NCBI GenBank assembly: GCA_035637315.1
Contig: DASPXK010000231.1
Coordinates: forward strand, 1 to 27,123
Length of the DNA: 27,123 nucleotides
Reading direction: 5' to 3'
Origin: DASPXK01 sp035637315
GTDB lineage: Bacteria; Chloroflexota; UBA6077; JACCZL01
Under the pieces are notes generated by a model that had not been told where the DNA came from, did no database searches, and saw only the letters and a list, made by a program, of their open reading frames with translations. Below, in pieces: positions 6,423 through 14,468 of this stretch; the first letter of the stretch is position 1; the number at the start of each line of letters is the position of its first letter. The translations under genes were made by a program, and so were the position numbers.

Positions 6423-7760
6423 ATGCTGGGAGCCGAGTGGTTCAGGTGGGTCGCGGAACGGGTACTCGCCCGCTCCAGGGCGGACCAGACTGAGGTGCTC
6501 GTGATCGCCAAGGACTCCGCCCTGACCCGTTTCGCAAACTCGGCGATTCACCAGAACGTGGTCGAGCGCGACGCCGAGGTCAGGGTTAGAGCCGTCCTCG
6601 GCAGACAGGTGGGGGTCGCGACGACGAACGATCTCTCCGAGGAATCGCTGGACCGCGTCGTGGAGCGGGCTTGGGCCGTCGCGCGGCGGCAGCCCGAGAA
6701 CCCCGACTTCCCGGGCCTGCCTGACCCGTCGGAGGTCGCCCCGTCCAATGGCTTCAGATCAGAGACGGCCGAGTGCTCGCCCGAGCGTCGAGCCCAGATG
6801 GTGAAACCGATCTGCGCCCTGGCCGTCGAGCAGGATCTCGAGTCCTCCGGCGCGCTAGCGACTGTGAGCACAGAAATCGGGGTGGCCAACTCGCGGGGCG
6901 TCTTCGTCCACGATCGCTTCAGCCACGCCAACGTGATGACTGTCGTCATGGGCGCCGATGGGTCGGGTTATGCCGAACGAACGTCGCAGAGCATCGACGC
7001 AATCGACATCGAGGGGGTGGCCCGCGAGGCGGTCGACCGGGCCGCGCGCGGCCGCGGCCCCAAGGAGATCCCGCCCGGCGAGTACCCGGTCGTGTTGGAA
7101 GAGTACGCGGTCGGCGAGCTGTTGTCATTCCTGGCCTACATGGGATTTGGTGCGCTCGCCTACCAGGAAGGTCACAGCTTCTTGCGTGGCAAGCTCGGCC
7201 AGCGGGTCATGGACGAGCGGATCTCCATTTGGGACGACGGACGTGACCCGCGCGGTCTGCCAATGGGCTTCGACTTCGAGGGCCTCCCACGGCAGCGGGT
7301 GGACATAATACGGGAGGGCACCGCAGTCGGCCTGGTCTACGACTCGCAGACGGCGGCCCGCGAAGGCAAGCGCTCGACAGGTCACGCGCTGCCGGCCCCG
7401 AACACGTTCGGGCCGTTCCCAATGCATCTGGTGATGGCGACGGGCGATACGCGAAAGGAAGAGCTTGCGCCCGGCATCGACCGCGGCTTATGGGTAACGC
7501 GATTGCACTATGTCAACGTGCTCCAGTCCGACCGAGCCGCGCTGACCGGAATGACTCGGGACGGGACGTTCCTGATCGAGCGCGGGGAGGTTACATACCC
7601 GGTCAAGAGCATGCGCTTCACCCAGAGCATCAGCGAGGCCTGGAGCGATCTGGGGGCTCTGGGCCGCGAGCTGATGCTGATCAGCAGTTGGGGCGGCGGG
7701 GTGTTGGTCCCGGCGATGCGCCTGAACCGGTTCGCGCTCACGGGCAGGACTGAAGAATGA
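6423..7760 (+). CDS. tldE: TldE/PmbA-family protein
   Basis: The 445-residue partner of TldD. It shares the fold but lacks the HExxxH zinc motif, as expected for the non-catalytic subunit that helps form the substrate channel. Recognisable stretches are ALTRFANSAIHQNVVERDAE at the N-terminus, GYAERTSQSIDAID in the middle, and the C-terminal GEVTYPVKSMRFTQSISEAW typical of PmbA. The ATG at 6423 has no clear ribosome-binding site because the upstream bases are repeat B. The last three codons including TGA lie inside a tandem repeat shared with the rnc leader. Confidence 0.94.
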   Translation: MLGAEWFRWVAERVLARSRADQTEVLVIAKDSALTRFANSAIHQNVVERDAEVRVRAVLGRQVGVATTNDLSEESLDRVVERAWAVARRQPENPDFPGLPDPSEVAPSNGFRSETAECSPERRAQMVKPICALAVEQDLESSGALATVSTEIGVANSRGVFVHDRFSHANVMTVVMGADGSGYAERTSQSIDAIDIEGVAREAVDRAARGRGPKEIPPGEYPVVLEEYAVGELLSFLAYMGFGALAYQEGHSFLRGKLGQRVMDERISIWDDGRDPRGLPMGFDFEGLPRQRVDIIREGTAVGLVYDSQTAAREGKRSTGHALPAPNTFGPFPMHLVMATGDTRKEELAPGIDRGLWVTRLHYVNVLQSDRAALTGMTRDGTFLIERGEVTYPVKSMRFTQSISEAWSDLGALGRELMLISSWGGGVLVPAMRLNRFALTGRTEE

Positions 7761-7792
7761 AGAGTTAAGAGTGAAGAATGAAGAATTGAGGG
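7751..7792 (+). repeat. Two tandem 21-bp units across the tldE stop (repeat type C)
   Basis: Units 7751-7771 and 7772-7792 both begin TGAAGAATGAAGA. The first contains the last tldE codons and its TGA stop; the second ends directly at the rnc ATG. The sequence is A/G-only on this strand apart from T, unlike the surrounding coding DNA. Confidence 0.85.
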
Positions 7793-8695
7793 ATGACGGA
7801 TAGGGAATCGCCGCTTGTGACGGATGACGAGCTGGTTCGGGCCCTGGCTGAGGAGCCGCTCGAAGGCTCCGGTTTGGAGGAGGGGCTGTGGCTCCTGGAG
7901 GAGCCGGACCTGGAGGAGGTGGAGCGTCGGCTCGGGACTACGTTCAAGGATCCGGGACTCCTTCGGCAGGCGCTGGTCCACAAATCGCTGACCAATGAGC
8001 TGGGCTTATCTGGCCTGGCCTCCAACGAGCGGCTGGAATTCCTTGGCGACGCCGTCCTTGGGGCGGTCGTCGCCGAACAGCTCTACCTCCGGTTCCCCGA
8101 CCATGACGAGGGCCAGCTGACGCTGCTGCGGTCGTCGATGGTCCGCGCGTCGACCCTGGCCGATTGGGCCCGTGCGCTGGACCTGGGCGCCTTCGTGCTG
8201 GTGGGGCGGGGTGAGTCGCGGGCGGGCGGCCGAGATCGTGATCCGCTGCTCGCCAGGACGTTCGAGGCAGTCCTCGGCGCGATGTATCTCGACCGAGGCC
8301 ACCGAGCAGTGCGTAAACTGGTGCGCCGCTTCGTGCGCCAGGAGATCGCGCGCGCTGCCGATCGGCCGCTGCTGGACGCCAAGTCGCGCCTGCAACAAGT
8401 GAGCCAGGCGCTGTACGGGGCCGCGCCCATGTATGAGGTGATCGAAGTTGGCGGCCTCGGCCACAGCCCGGTCTTCACGATCCAGGTCAGCGCGGGTCCC
8501 AGTATCAGGGCTGTCGCGCAGAGCTGCAGCAAACGTGGCGCTCAGCAAAAGGCGGCCGCCGAGGCGCTCGCCATGCTCGAGTCGATTACCCTGCCGCCGG
8601 AAGAGACGGCCGCGCTCATTCGCCCTCGCCCCGCGAAGCGCACTCGTTCCGCGCAGCGCACTCGCTCCGTGAAGCGGGTGAGGGGGGATGTCTGA
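7793..8695 (+). CDS. rnc: Ribonuclease III
   Basis: RNase III cleaves double-stranded RNA in rRNA and mRNA processing. The 300-residue product has a long N-terminal extension (about 40 acidic residues), then the endonuclease domain with the signature NERLEFLGD (78-86; catalytic Glu82 and Asp86) and TFEAVLGAMYLD (Glu158). The Asp that normally lies three residues before that Glu is Arg155. A double-stranded-RNA-binding domain follows (DAKSRLQQVSQALYG to KAAAEALAML). Residues 277-294 are three basic hexapeptide repeats. The start at 7793 has no spaced ribosome-binding site, so an internal start in the extension is possible. The stop overlaps the smc start (TGATG); rnc-smc is a widely conserved pair. 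Confidence 0.95.
   Translation: MTDRESPLVTDDELVRALAEEPLEGSGLEEGLWLLEEPDLEEVERRLGTTFKDPGLLRQALVHKSLTNELGLSGLASNERLEFLGDAVLGAVVAEQLYLRFPDHDEGQLTLLRSSMVRASTLADWARALDLGAFVLVGRGESRAGGRDRDPLLARTFEAVLGAMYLDRGHRAVRKLVRRFVRQEIARAADRPLLDAKSRLQQVSQALYGAAPMYEVIEVGGLGHSPVFTIQVSAGPSIRAVAQSCSKRGAQQKAAAEALAMLESITLPPEETAALIRPRPAKRTRSAQRTRSVKRVRGDV
8621..8674 (+). repeat. Three in-frame 18-bp tandem repeats at the 3' end of rnc
   Basis: Units 8621-8638, 8639-8656 and 8657-8674 encode RPRPAK, RTRSAQ and RTRSVK. A degenerate fourth unit (RVRGDV) ends the protein. The unit length is a multiple of three, so copy-number change would keep the frame. Confidence 0.85.
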
Positions 8696-11600
8696 TGTAC
8701 CTCAAGCGACTCGATCTGCTCGGCTTCAAGAGCTTCGCGCCGAAGACGACGTTTGCGTTCGAGCCGGGCATCTCCGTCCTGTGCGGCCCGAATGGGTCAG
8801 GCAAGAGCAATGTCGCGGACGCCGTACGCTGGGCTCTTGGCGAGCAGAACGCGCGAGCGATTCGCGGGCGGCGGGGCGAAGACATGATCTTCGTCGGTTC
8901 GCAGGGCCGCCAACCGCTCGGCCTGGCGGAGGTCTCGCTTACTCTGGACAACTCGGACGGGCGCGTCCCGCTCGATTACGACGAGGTCAGGATCACCCGG
9001 CGGCTATACCGCTCGGGCGAATCCGAGTATCTGGTCAACGGCTCACGGGTGCGCCTCAAGGACCTCCACGACCGGCTGCTGCACGCCGCCCTCGATCCGG
9101 ATGGCTACGTCGTCGTGGGGCAGGGCTCTGTGGACGCGCTGATCCTCCAGCGAGCCGAGGAGCGGCGCGCGGTGATCGAGAACGCGGCTGACATTCGGCG
9201 CCACCACGCCAAGCTAGCAGAGACCAGGAGCAAGCTGGCCGCGACCGAGGAGAGCCTGCTCAGGTGCCGGGCCGTCATCGCCGAGCTCGAGCCGCTCGTC
9301 AAACGCTTGCGGACCCAAGCCGAGCGGGCCGAGCGGTATCGAGCCTGTCGGGATGAGCTGGAAGCGCTGGCCGCGCATTGGTTCCGGCACGCGCTCGGGA
9401 CCGCTCGTGCGGAGCTGGTTCAGGCGAGAGCCGCTACGGCCGACGCGCGCGCCGAAGTCGACCGACTCGAGGCCGCCTTGGCTGAGGTCGAGGGCTCGGC
9501 CGCCGACGCCGATGGGACGGCAAGGCTTGCCGAGGATGAGCTTGGGAGCCGTGAGCCGGAGCTGCTGACGCTCCAGGGCGAGCGGTCCGAGCTGGTTGGC
9601 CACCTGGCGGCGGCCAACGAGCGCCAAAGAGGCGCGGCCGCCGCGCAAGAGGTGCTGCGGCGCGAGCTGGCCGCGCTTCATGAGCGGGCCTCTGCCCTGT
9701 GGTCCGAAGCGGACGCGCTGAATGAGCGGGTCACGGTCGGCCGCGCCGAGCTAGCTGCCGCCGAGCGTGGGCTGGCGGTGGGCGATGGGAGTGGGGACGA
9801 ATCGGAGTCGGCAAGCCGGACCGCGGAGGAGCAGCTCGCAACGCTCAGACAGCGCACGGCTGAGCTCCGCGCGGACGCTGCGGCGGTCGAGGGCTCGTTG
9901 CGCGAGGCTCGAGTTAGGCTGGAGCGGGCCGAGCAGCGCTTCGATGAAGCCAGGGCCAGCCTGGTCCTCCTCGAATCGGAGCTGCCCGTGGCGCAGCAGC
10001 AAGCCGCGGCGGGCGCGGATCTGGCTGAGGCCCGGCGGGCCGAGGCGAGCCAGCTCCGTCGCGCCCGCGAGGAGCTGGCCGGAGCGCGCGGCGATGCGCT
10101 GGGGACGCTAGATGGCCTTCGGGCTGAGCAGCATCGACTCGCCGGCGAGCTCCAGCGGCTGCAGATCGCGCGGCGAGCGATCGAGGAGGCCGGCATCGAG
10201 CGCCGAACCGGGGCGGGGCTGGTGCTGGGAGCTGGCCTGAGTGGTGTGCGGGGACTGTTGGGCGGCGAGCTGCGCGTTCCGGACCAGTTCCTGGCCGCGG
10301 TCAGTGCCGCGCTGGGCGAGAGCGTCGACGCGGTGGTGGTCGAGGACGCCGACGGCGCGTGGGCCGGGCTGCGGCTCGTTCAGGAGCGTGGGGCCGCCCG
10401 GACTGGCCTGGTGCCGCTGAACGGCGTGGCCGAAGCTCCGCCCCCGGAGGCGGCCCTGGGCTTCAAGGCTGTCGCGCGGCGGCTGCTTTCTGACCTACCT
10501 CTGCACGGTTTTGCCGACGAGCTGGTGGGTTGCGATCGTGCGCTGGAGACGGTGCGCGCACGGTATCTGGCGCTCGTCGTCGTGGCGCCAGACCTGGACC
10601 TGGCTCGTGAGGCCGCCCGGCGCCTATCGGCCGACGGCACCGCCGCCGTTCCATGGCAGGTGGTTACCCTGGCCGGCCAGGCGATCCGCTGGAACGGCGA
10701 GTGGCGGGCCGGCCGCGATCGGTCCGCCGAGCGACTCGTCGGTCGACAAACTGAGCTGGCGCAGATCGACGCCCGCCTGCATCAGACCGAGGGCGAGCTG
10801 GCCGAGGTGGTGCGCGAGCTCGGCGTCGTGGAGCGGCGCGCGAACACCCTCGGGAGCGAACAACAGGACGTCTGGCAGAAGCTTGACCAGGCCGAGGCGG
10901 CCGATCGCCAGGCCGCGTTGGCGGCGCAGTCATCCGCCAGCAACCTGGCGCAGCTCGAACGTGATCTCCACGAGGCCCGAGAGCGGACGCCGGGCCTGGA
11001 GTCCGAGCTTGCCCGCGTGGCCGAACAAGCGCAGGCGCTCGAGCGCCGTCTCGAGGCGCTCGGGGTGGAGCGAAGCGAGCTGGTCTGCCAAATCGAGCAG
11101 GCGGAACGGCTCGCAGACCGGGCCCGGGTCGTCTGGGAGCAGGTCAGGGCCGCCACAGCTCAACAACTGGCCGCCCTCGCGGCGCAGCGCTCGACACTCG
11201 AAGGTCAGGAGGCGCTGCTCGAGCGGCTCGAGGGTGATCTGGGGACGGCCAGGCAAGCGATGTCGGAAATCGAAGCGCGCCTGGAAGCGGAGCAGTGCCA
11301 GGAGGCCGTCCAGGCGTCTCGCGTCAAAGAGCTCGGCGCTGGGCTCGAGGCTGCTGACGCCCGGATCGGACTGCTCGCCGAATCGATCGCCGAGCTGCGT
11401 TCTGCTCGTCGACGAGCCCTGAACGAGCGCGGCGCGATCGAAGGCCGCGCGGCCGAGCTGAGGGGCGCCATACGGTCCCAACGGACCGTGCTCGAGGCCG
11501 CTACGATCGCCGAAAGCCGGTCAGTGGACCGGTTCGAGCGCGCCCAGGGCGAGGCCCAGGAGTACCTCGAGGAGCTCGATGATTTCGCCAGTGGCACGTA

Positions 11601-12309
11601 CCAGCAGCGCTTGCTCGTCGACGAGGGTGGCGACGAGTCACCCGAGCCGCTGGCCGATCCCGAGTCGACGCGGCGACGAATGAACGCGTTGCGCCGTGAG
11701 CTGCGAGCGATCGGGCCGGTTGGCGATGCCGCTCTGGCCGAGTTCGGCGAGCTGCGCGAGCGGCACGAGTTTCTGACCACTCAGACAGCCGACCTGGAAG
11801 CCACGGTGGCCGAGTTGCGCGGGGCGATGGAAGAGCTGGAGCAGCTCATGCGAGGCGCGTTCGAGGACGCTTTCACGCGGGTCAACGCCGCGTTCCGAGA
11901 GTATTTTGCGCGCCTGTTTGGAGGTGGGCACGCCGAGCTAGTCCTGAGTAGCCCCGAAGACCTGCTCGAGACGGGAATCGACATCGTCGCGCGTCCGCCG
12001 GACAAGCGGCTCCAGCCGCTCGTCAGTCTCTCGGGCGGTGAGCGGGCGCTCACCATGGTGGCCCTCATCTTCGCCCTGCTGAGAACGAATCCTGCCCCAT
12101 TCTGCGTCCTCGACGAGGTCGATGCCGCGCTAGACGACTCGAATGTGCGGCGCTTCAGCACGGTGCTCCAGGAGCTGAGCGAACGCACCCAATTCGTCGT
12201 CGTCAGCCACAATCGGGGCACCATGGAGATCGCCGAGGCCTTGTACGGCATCACCATGGACACCAGTGGCGTCAGCACGGTGATGTCGCTACGTTTGCCT
12301 GCCGCCTAG
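8695..12309 (+). CDS. smc: Chromosome segregation ATPase SMC
   Basis: SMC dimers with ScpA/ScpB compact and segregate the chromosome. The 1204-residue product shows the full architecture: YLKRLDLLGFKSFA and Walker A GPNGSGKSN (31-39) at the N-terminus; two long coiled coils rich in Ala, Glu, Arg and Leu; a hinge at about 515-665 (GVRGLLGGELRVPDQFLAAV onward); ABC signature LSGGE at 1112-1116; and Walker B FCVLDEVDAALDD from 1136. The length is normal for bacterial SMC. The ATG overlaps the rnc stop and has AGGGGGG upstream at good spacing. ftsY, often the next gene in other phyla, is absent here; vWA genes follow instead. Confidence 0.97.
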   Translation: MYLKRLDLLGFKSFAPKTTFAFEPGISVLCGPNGSGKSNVADAVRWALGEQNARAIRGRRGEDMIFVGSQGRQPLGLAEVSLTLDNSDGRVPLDYDEVRITRRLYRSGESEYLVNGSRVRLKDLHDRLLHAALDPDGYVVVGQGSVDALILQRAEERRAVIENAADIRRHHAKLAETRSKLAATEESLLRCRAVIAELEPLVKRLRTQAERAERYRACRDELEALAAHWFRHALGTARAELVQARAATADARAEVDRLEAALAEVEGSAADADGTARLAEDELGSREPELLTLQGERSELVGHLAAANERQRGAAAAQEVLRRELAALHERASALWSEADALNERVTVGRAELAAAERGLAVGDGSGDESESASRTAEEQLATLRQRTAELRADAAAVEGSLREARVRLERAEQRFDEARASLVLLESELPVAQQQAAAGADLAEARRAEASQLRRAREELAGARGDALGTLDGLRAEQHRLAGELQRLQIARRAIEEAGIERRTGAGLVLGAGLSGVRGLLGGELRVPDQFLAAVSAALGESVDAVVVEDADGAWAGLRLVQERGAARTGLVPLNGVAEAPPPEAALGFKAVARRLLSDLPLHGFADELVGCDRALETVRARYLALVVVAPDLDLAREAARRLSADGTAAVPWQVVTLAGQAIRWNGEWRAGRDRSAERLVGRQTELAQIDARLHQTEGELAEVVRELGVVERRANTLGSEQQDVWQKLDQAEAADRQAALAAQSSASNLAQLERDLHEARERTPGLESELARVAEQAQALERRLEALGVERSELVCQIEQAERLADRARVVWEQVRAATAQQLAALAAQRSTLEGQEALLERLEGDLGTARQAMSEIEARLEAEQCQEAVQASRVKELGAGLEAADARIGLLAESIAELRSARRRALNERGAIEGRAAELRGAIRSQRTVLEAATIAESRSVDRFERAQGEAQEYLEELDDFASGTYQQRLLVDEGGDESPEPLADPESTRRRMNALRRELRAIGPVGDAALAEFGELRERHEFLTTQTADLEATVAELRGAMEELEQLMRGAFEDAFTRVNAAFREYFARLFGGGHAELVLSSPEDLLETGIDIVARPPDKRLQPLVSLSGGERALTMVALIFALLRTNPAPFCVLDEVDAALDDSNVRRFSTVLQELSERTQFVVVSHNRGTMEIAEALYGITMDTSGVSTVMSLRLPAA

Positions 12310-12545
12310 CGTTCGGGTTGGTCCAAGCCCGCGGATCTCAGAGCGCGTATTGGAGTAAGGGGCAACATGCGACCCGGCACCGCTTCCGACGGCGCTTCGC
12401 CGACGGGCATCAGGAGCCGACTGACTCGACTCCCGGATAGCGGCCCGATGCGGCGGGGCTCTGGTACCATACGGCCCGGACCCATGGCTCCCGCGTCCGC
12501 CACTTCTCGCGCGCTCGTGGAAACTGGCCAGACACGCGCGTCCGA
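12310..12545. other. Intergenic region smc-vWA
   Basis: 236 bases. An imperfect hairpin at 12314-12331 (CGGGTTGG, one base, CCAAGCCCG with a bulge) follows the smc stop but has no T-run. TGGTACCAT near 12470 resembles an extended -10 for the downstream genes. A 60-codon frame at 12367-12549 ends in an ATGA overlap with the next gene, but its composition is not gene-like. Confidence 0.4.
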
Positions 12546-14357
12546 ATGACGTTCGCGCAGCCGGCCGGACTGTGGCTGCTTGGGCTCATCCCGATCCTGG
12601 TCCTGATCCACCTGCTGCGGTCGAATCCCCGCCGCCAGGTGGTGCCGAGCGCATTTCTGTGGCGAGGACTGGACCGCGAGGTGACCGCTGCTCGGCGCTG
12701 GCGGCCGCCGCGCCCCTCGCTGCTGTTGCTGCTTCAGCTCCTGGCCGTGACGGCGGTCGCCCTCGGAATCGCCAGTCCCGGTTTGATGGCTCCGCCACGC
12801 GTGCACGTGATGGTGCTGCTCGACGCCTCCGCGAGCATGATGGCCACGGACGTGAGTCCCAGTCGCTTCGGCGAGGCGGTGCGCCAGGCTCGGGAGCTGC
12901 TCGCCGATCTCGGACCCCAGGACCACGCCACCATCATCAGAGTCGGGCCGTCGCCGCGAGTCCTGGCCGCGAATGTCGACCCACGGGCAGCCCAGGCTTC
13001 GCTCACTGACCTCCAGGCCGGCGCGGGCCCGGCGGCGATGCGGGAGGCGCTGTTCGTCGCGTCCAGCCTGGCCAATGACGCCCAGGACTCAGTCCCCGAG
13101 GCGGTGGTCCTCACGGACGGCGCCTTTGGCGACCCGGGCGACCTGGCCGGCCTGGGAATCCCGGTCCGTTTCCTGACCATTGGTCGCAGCTCGGAGAACG
13201 TGGCCGTTACCGACCTGAATGTCATGCGCCAGCCCCGATCGGCGGGCGGCCTGGAGGCGTTCGCGAGACTGGTCAATTACGCCAACAGGCCCGTCAGGCT
13301 GCCCGTTCGACTGTTAGTCGACGGCATCGTTCAGGAAAATCGAGAGGTCGACATTCCACCTCGCAGCCGGGCTGAGCTGTCGTTTGCCGTGCCGACCGGG
13401 GCCCGACGAGTTGCCATCGTCCTGGCTGACCAGGACCTGCTCGCGGCCGACGACCAGGCCGAGGTGGCAGTCGAGGCCGAGCACGCGCGCAAGGCCATCC
13501 TGGTCTCGCGGCTGCCGGAGGTCCTGGAAAGGGCGCTCAAGGCGATTCCCGATCTGACCGTCGAGACGGTCTCCCCCGAGAGCTACACGGGCGGCGGCGC
13601 TGAGCTAGTTGTGCTCGATGCTGTGTTGCCTGAGCGCCTGCCTCGCGGCCAGCTGCTTATCGTCAACCCTCCGAGCGGGCGCGATTACCTGCCGGTGATG
13701 GGTGATTTGCGGTCGGTCCAGGTAAGTGAGCTGGACACGCGCCACCCGTTGCTGCAGGCGGTGGACTTGTCGGCCGCCCGGCTAAACCGCGTGACGGCGC
13801 TGCAGCCGCCACCGTGGGCGCGCGTGGTGGCCGAGGCCGGTGGCAGCCCGCTCGTCCTCGAAGGCCAGGAGTCGGGCCGAGCCGTGGTCATCTTCGCCTT
13901 CGATCCGAGCGGCTCGGGAATCGACAAGATGATCGTGTTGCCGCTGCTGGTCTCGAACGCCGTCGCATTCCTGGGCGGTGGGGAGCTGAGCCCATCGCTC
14001 GCCCCTGGCCGGGGGTCCAGCGTGCCGGTTGGGCCGGGCGTGCGCGAGACGCGACTGGAGGGGCCCGATGGGCGCGTCGTCAACCTGCCGGCGACGGGCG
14101 GATCGGTGCGCCTCGAGCAGGTCGAGGCGCCCGGGCGCTACACCCTGAGAGACTCAAGCGGCGAGACGCGAGTCTTCTCGGTGAACGTGGTGAGCGAGGC
14201 GGAGTCAAACGTCACGCCGCGTCGATGGCCATCGGTCGAGGTTGCCGGGCGAGACGGGCAGCCAAGTGTGTTTGCCTTCGAGCTATGGCCAGCGCTGCTG
14301 GCGCTCGGCTTGGTCGTGTTGGGTGCCGAATGGTGGCGCTTCGGGCGCCGAAGCTGA
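12546..14357 (+). CDS. BatA-like von Willebrand factor A membrane protein
   Basis: A 603-residue protein with two N-terminal hydrophobic segments (GLWLLGLIPILVLIHLL at about 8-24, and SLLLLLQLLAVTAVALGI at about 58-75), as in the BatA/aerotolerance-regulator N-terminal family. A vWA domain follows with an intact metal-adhesion site (D93-A-S95-A-S97 and LTDGAFGD). The region from about 315 to 470 has the degenerate glutamine-amidotransferase-like pattern found in this family, and a last membrane segment (ALLALGLVVLGAEWW) ends the protein. Most of the chain should therefore be on one side of the membrane between anchors. The usual MoxR ATPase and DUF58 partners are not next to it. Function unknown. 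Confidence 0.88.
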   Translation: MTFAQPAGLWLLGLIPILVLIHLLRSNPRRQVVPSAFLWRGLDREVTAARRWRPPRPSLLLLLQLLAVTAVALGIASPGLMAPPRVHVMVLLDASASMMATDVSPSRFGEAVRQARELLADLGPQDHATIIRVGPSPRVLAANVDPRAAQASLTDLQAGAGPAAMREALFVASSLANDAQDSVPEAVVLTDGAFGDPGDLAGLGIPVRFLTIGRSSENVAVTDLNVMRQPRSAGGLEAFARLVNYANRPVRLPVRLLVDGIVQENREVDIPPRSRAELSFAVPTGARRVAIVLADQDLLAADDQAEVAVEAEHARKAILVSRLPEVLERALKAIPDLTVETVSPESYTGGGAELVVLDAVLPERLPRGQLLIVNPPSGRDYLPVMGDLRSVQVSELDTRHPLLQAVDLSAARLNRVTALQPPPWARVVAEAGGSPLVLEGQESGRAVVIFAFDPSGSGIDKMIVLPLLVSNAVAFLGGGELSPSLAPGRGSSVPVGPGVRETRLEGPDGRVVNLPATGGSVRLEQVEAPGRYTLRDSSGETRVFSVNVVSEAESNVTPRRWPSVEVAGRDGQPSVFAFELWPALLALGLVVLGAEWWRFGRRS

Positions 14358-14371
14358 GCAGACGAAGATGA

Positions 14372-14448
14372 ACCACCAAGGCACCAAGACACAAAGATCG
14401 AAAGGGGAACGAGGGCCGTTCATTCGCGTGTCTTGGTGTCTTGGTGGT
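14372..14448. repeat. 21-bp inverted repeat between the two vWA genes (repeat type D)
   Basis: Arms 14372-14392 and 14428-14448 pair over 21 bases with a single mismatch (a G-T pair in RNA) around a 35-base spacer. Each arm is built from the short unit CACCAAG. It begins 15 bases after the upstream stop and ends 20 bases before the next start. Confidence 0.85.
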
Positions 14449-14468
14449 GAACTAAGGTTGGCAAACGG

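Noticed and set aside
10511..11422. 303-codon plus-strand frame inside smc
   Set aside because: Out-of-frame shadow of the SMC coiled coil; its translation is Arg/Ser/Pro-rich without structure.
12367..12549. 60-codon frame before the first vWA gene, with ATGA overlap
   Set aside because: The overlap and a nearby AAGGGG are suggestive, but the translation is low-complexity (Arg, Ser, Pro, Gly) and the third-position composition is less GC-rich than in neighbouring genes. Kept as intergenic.
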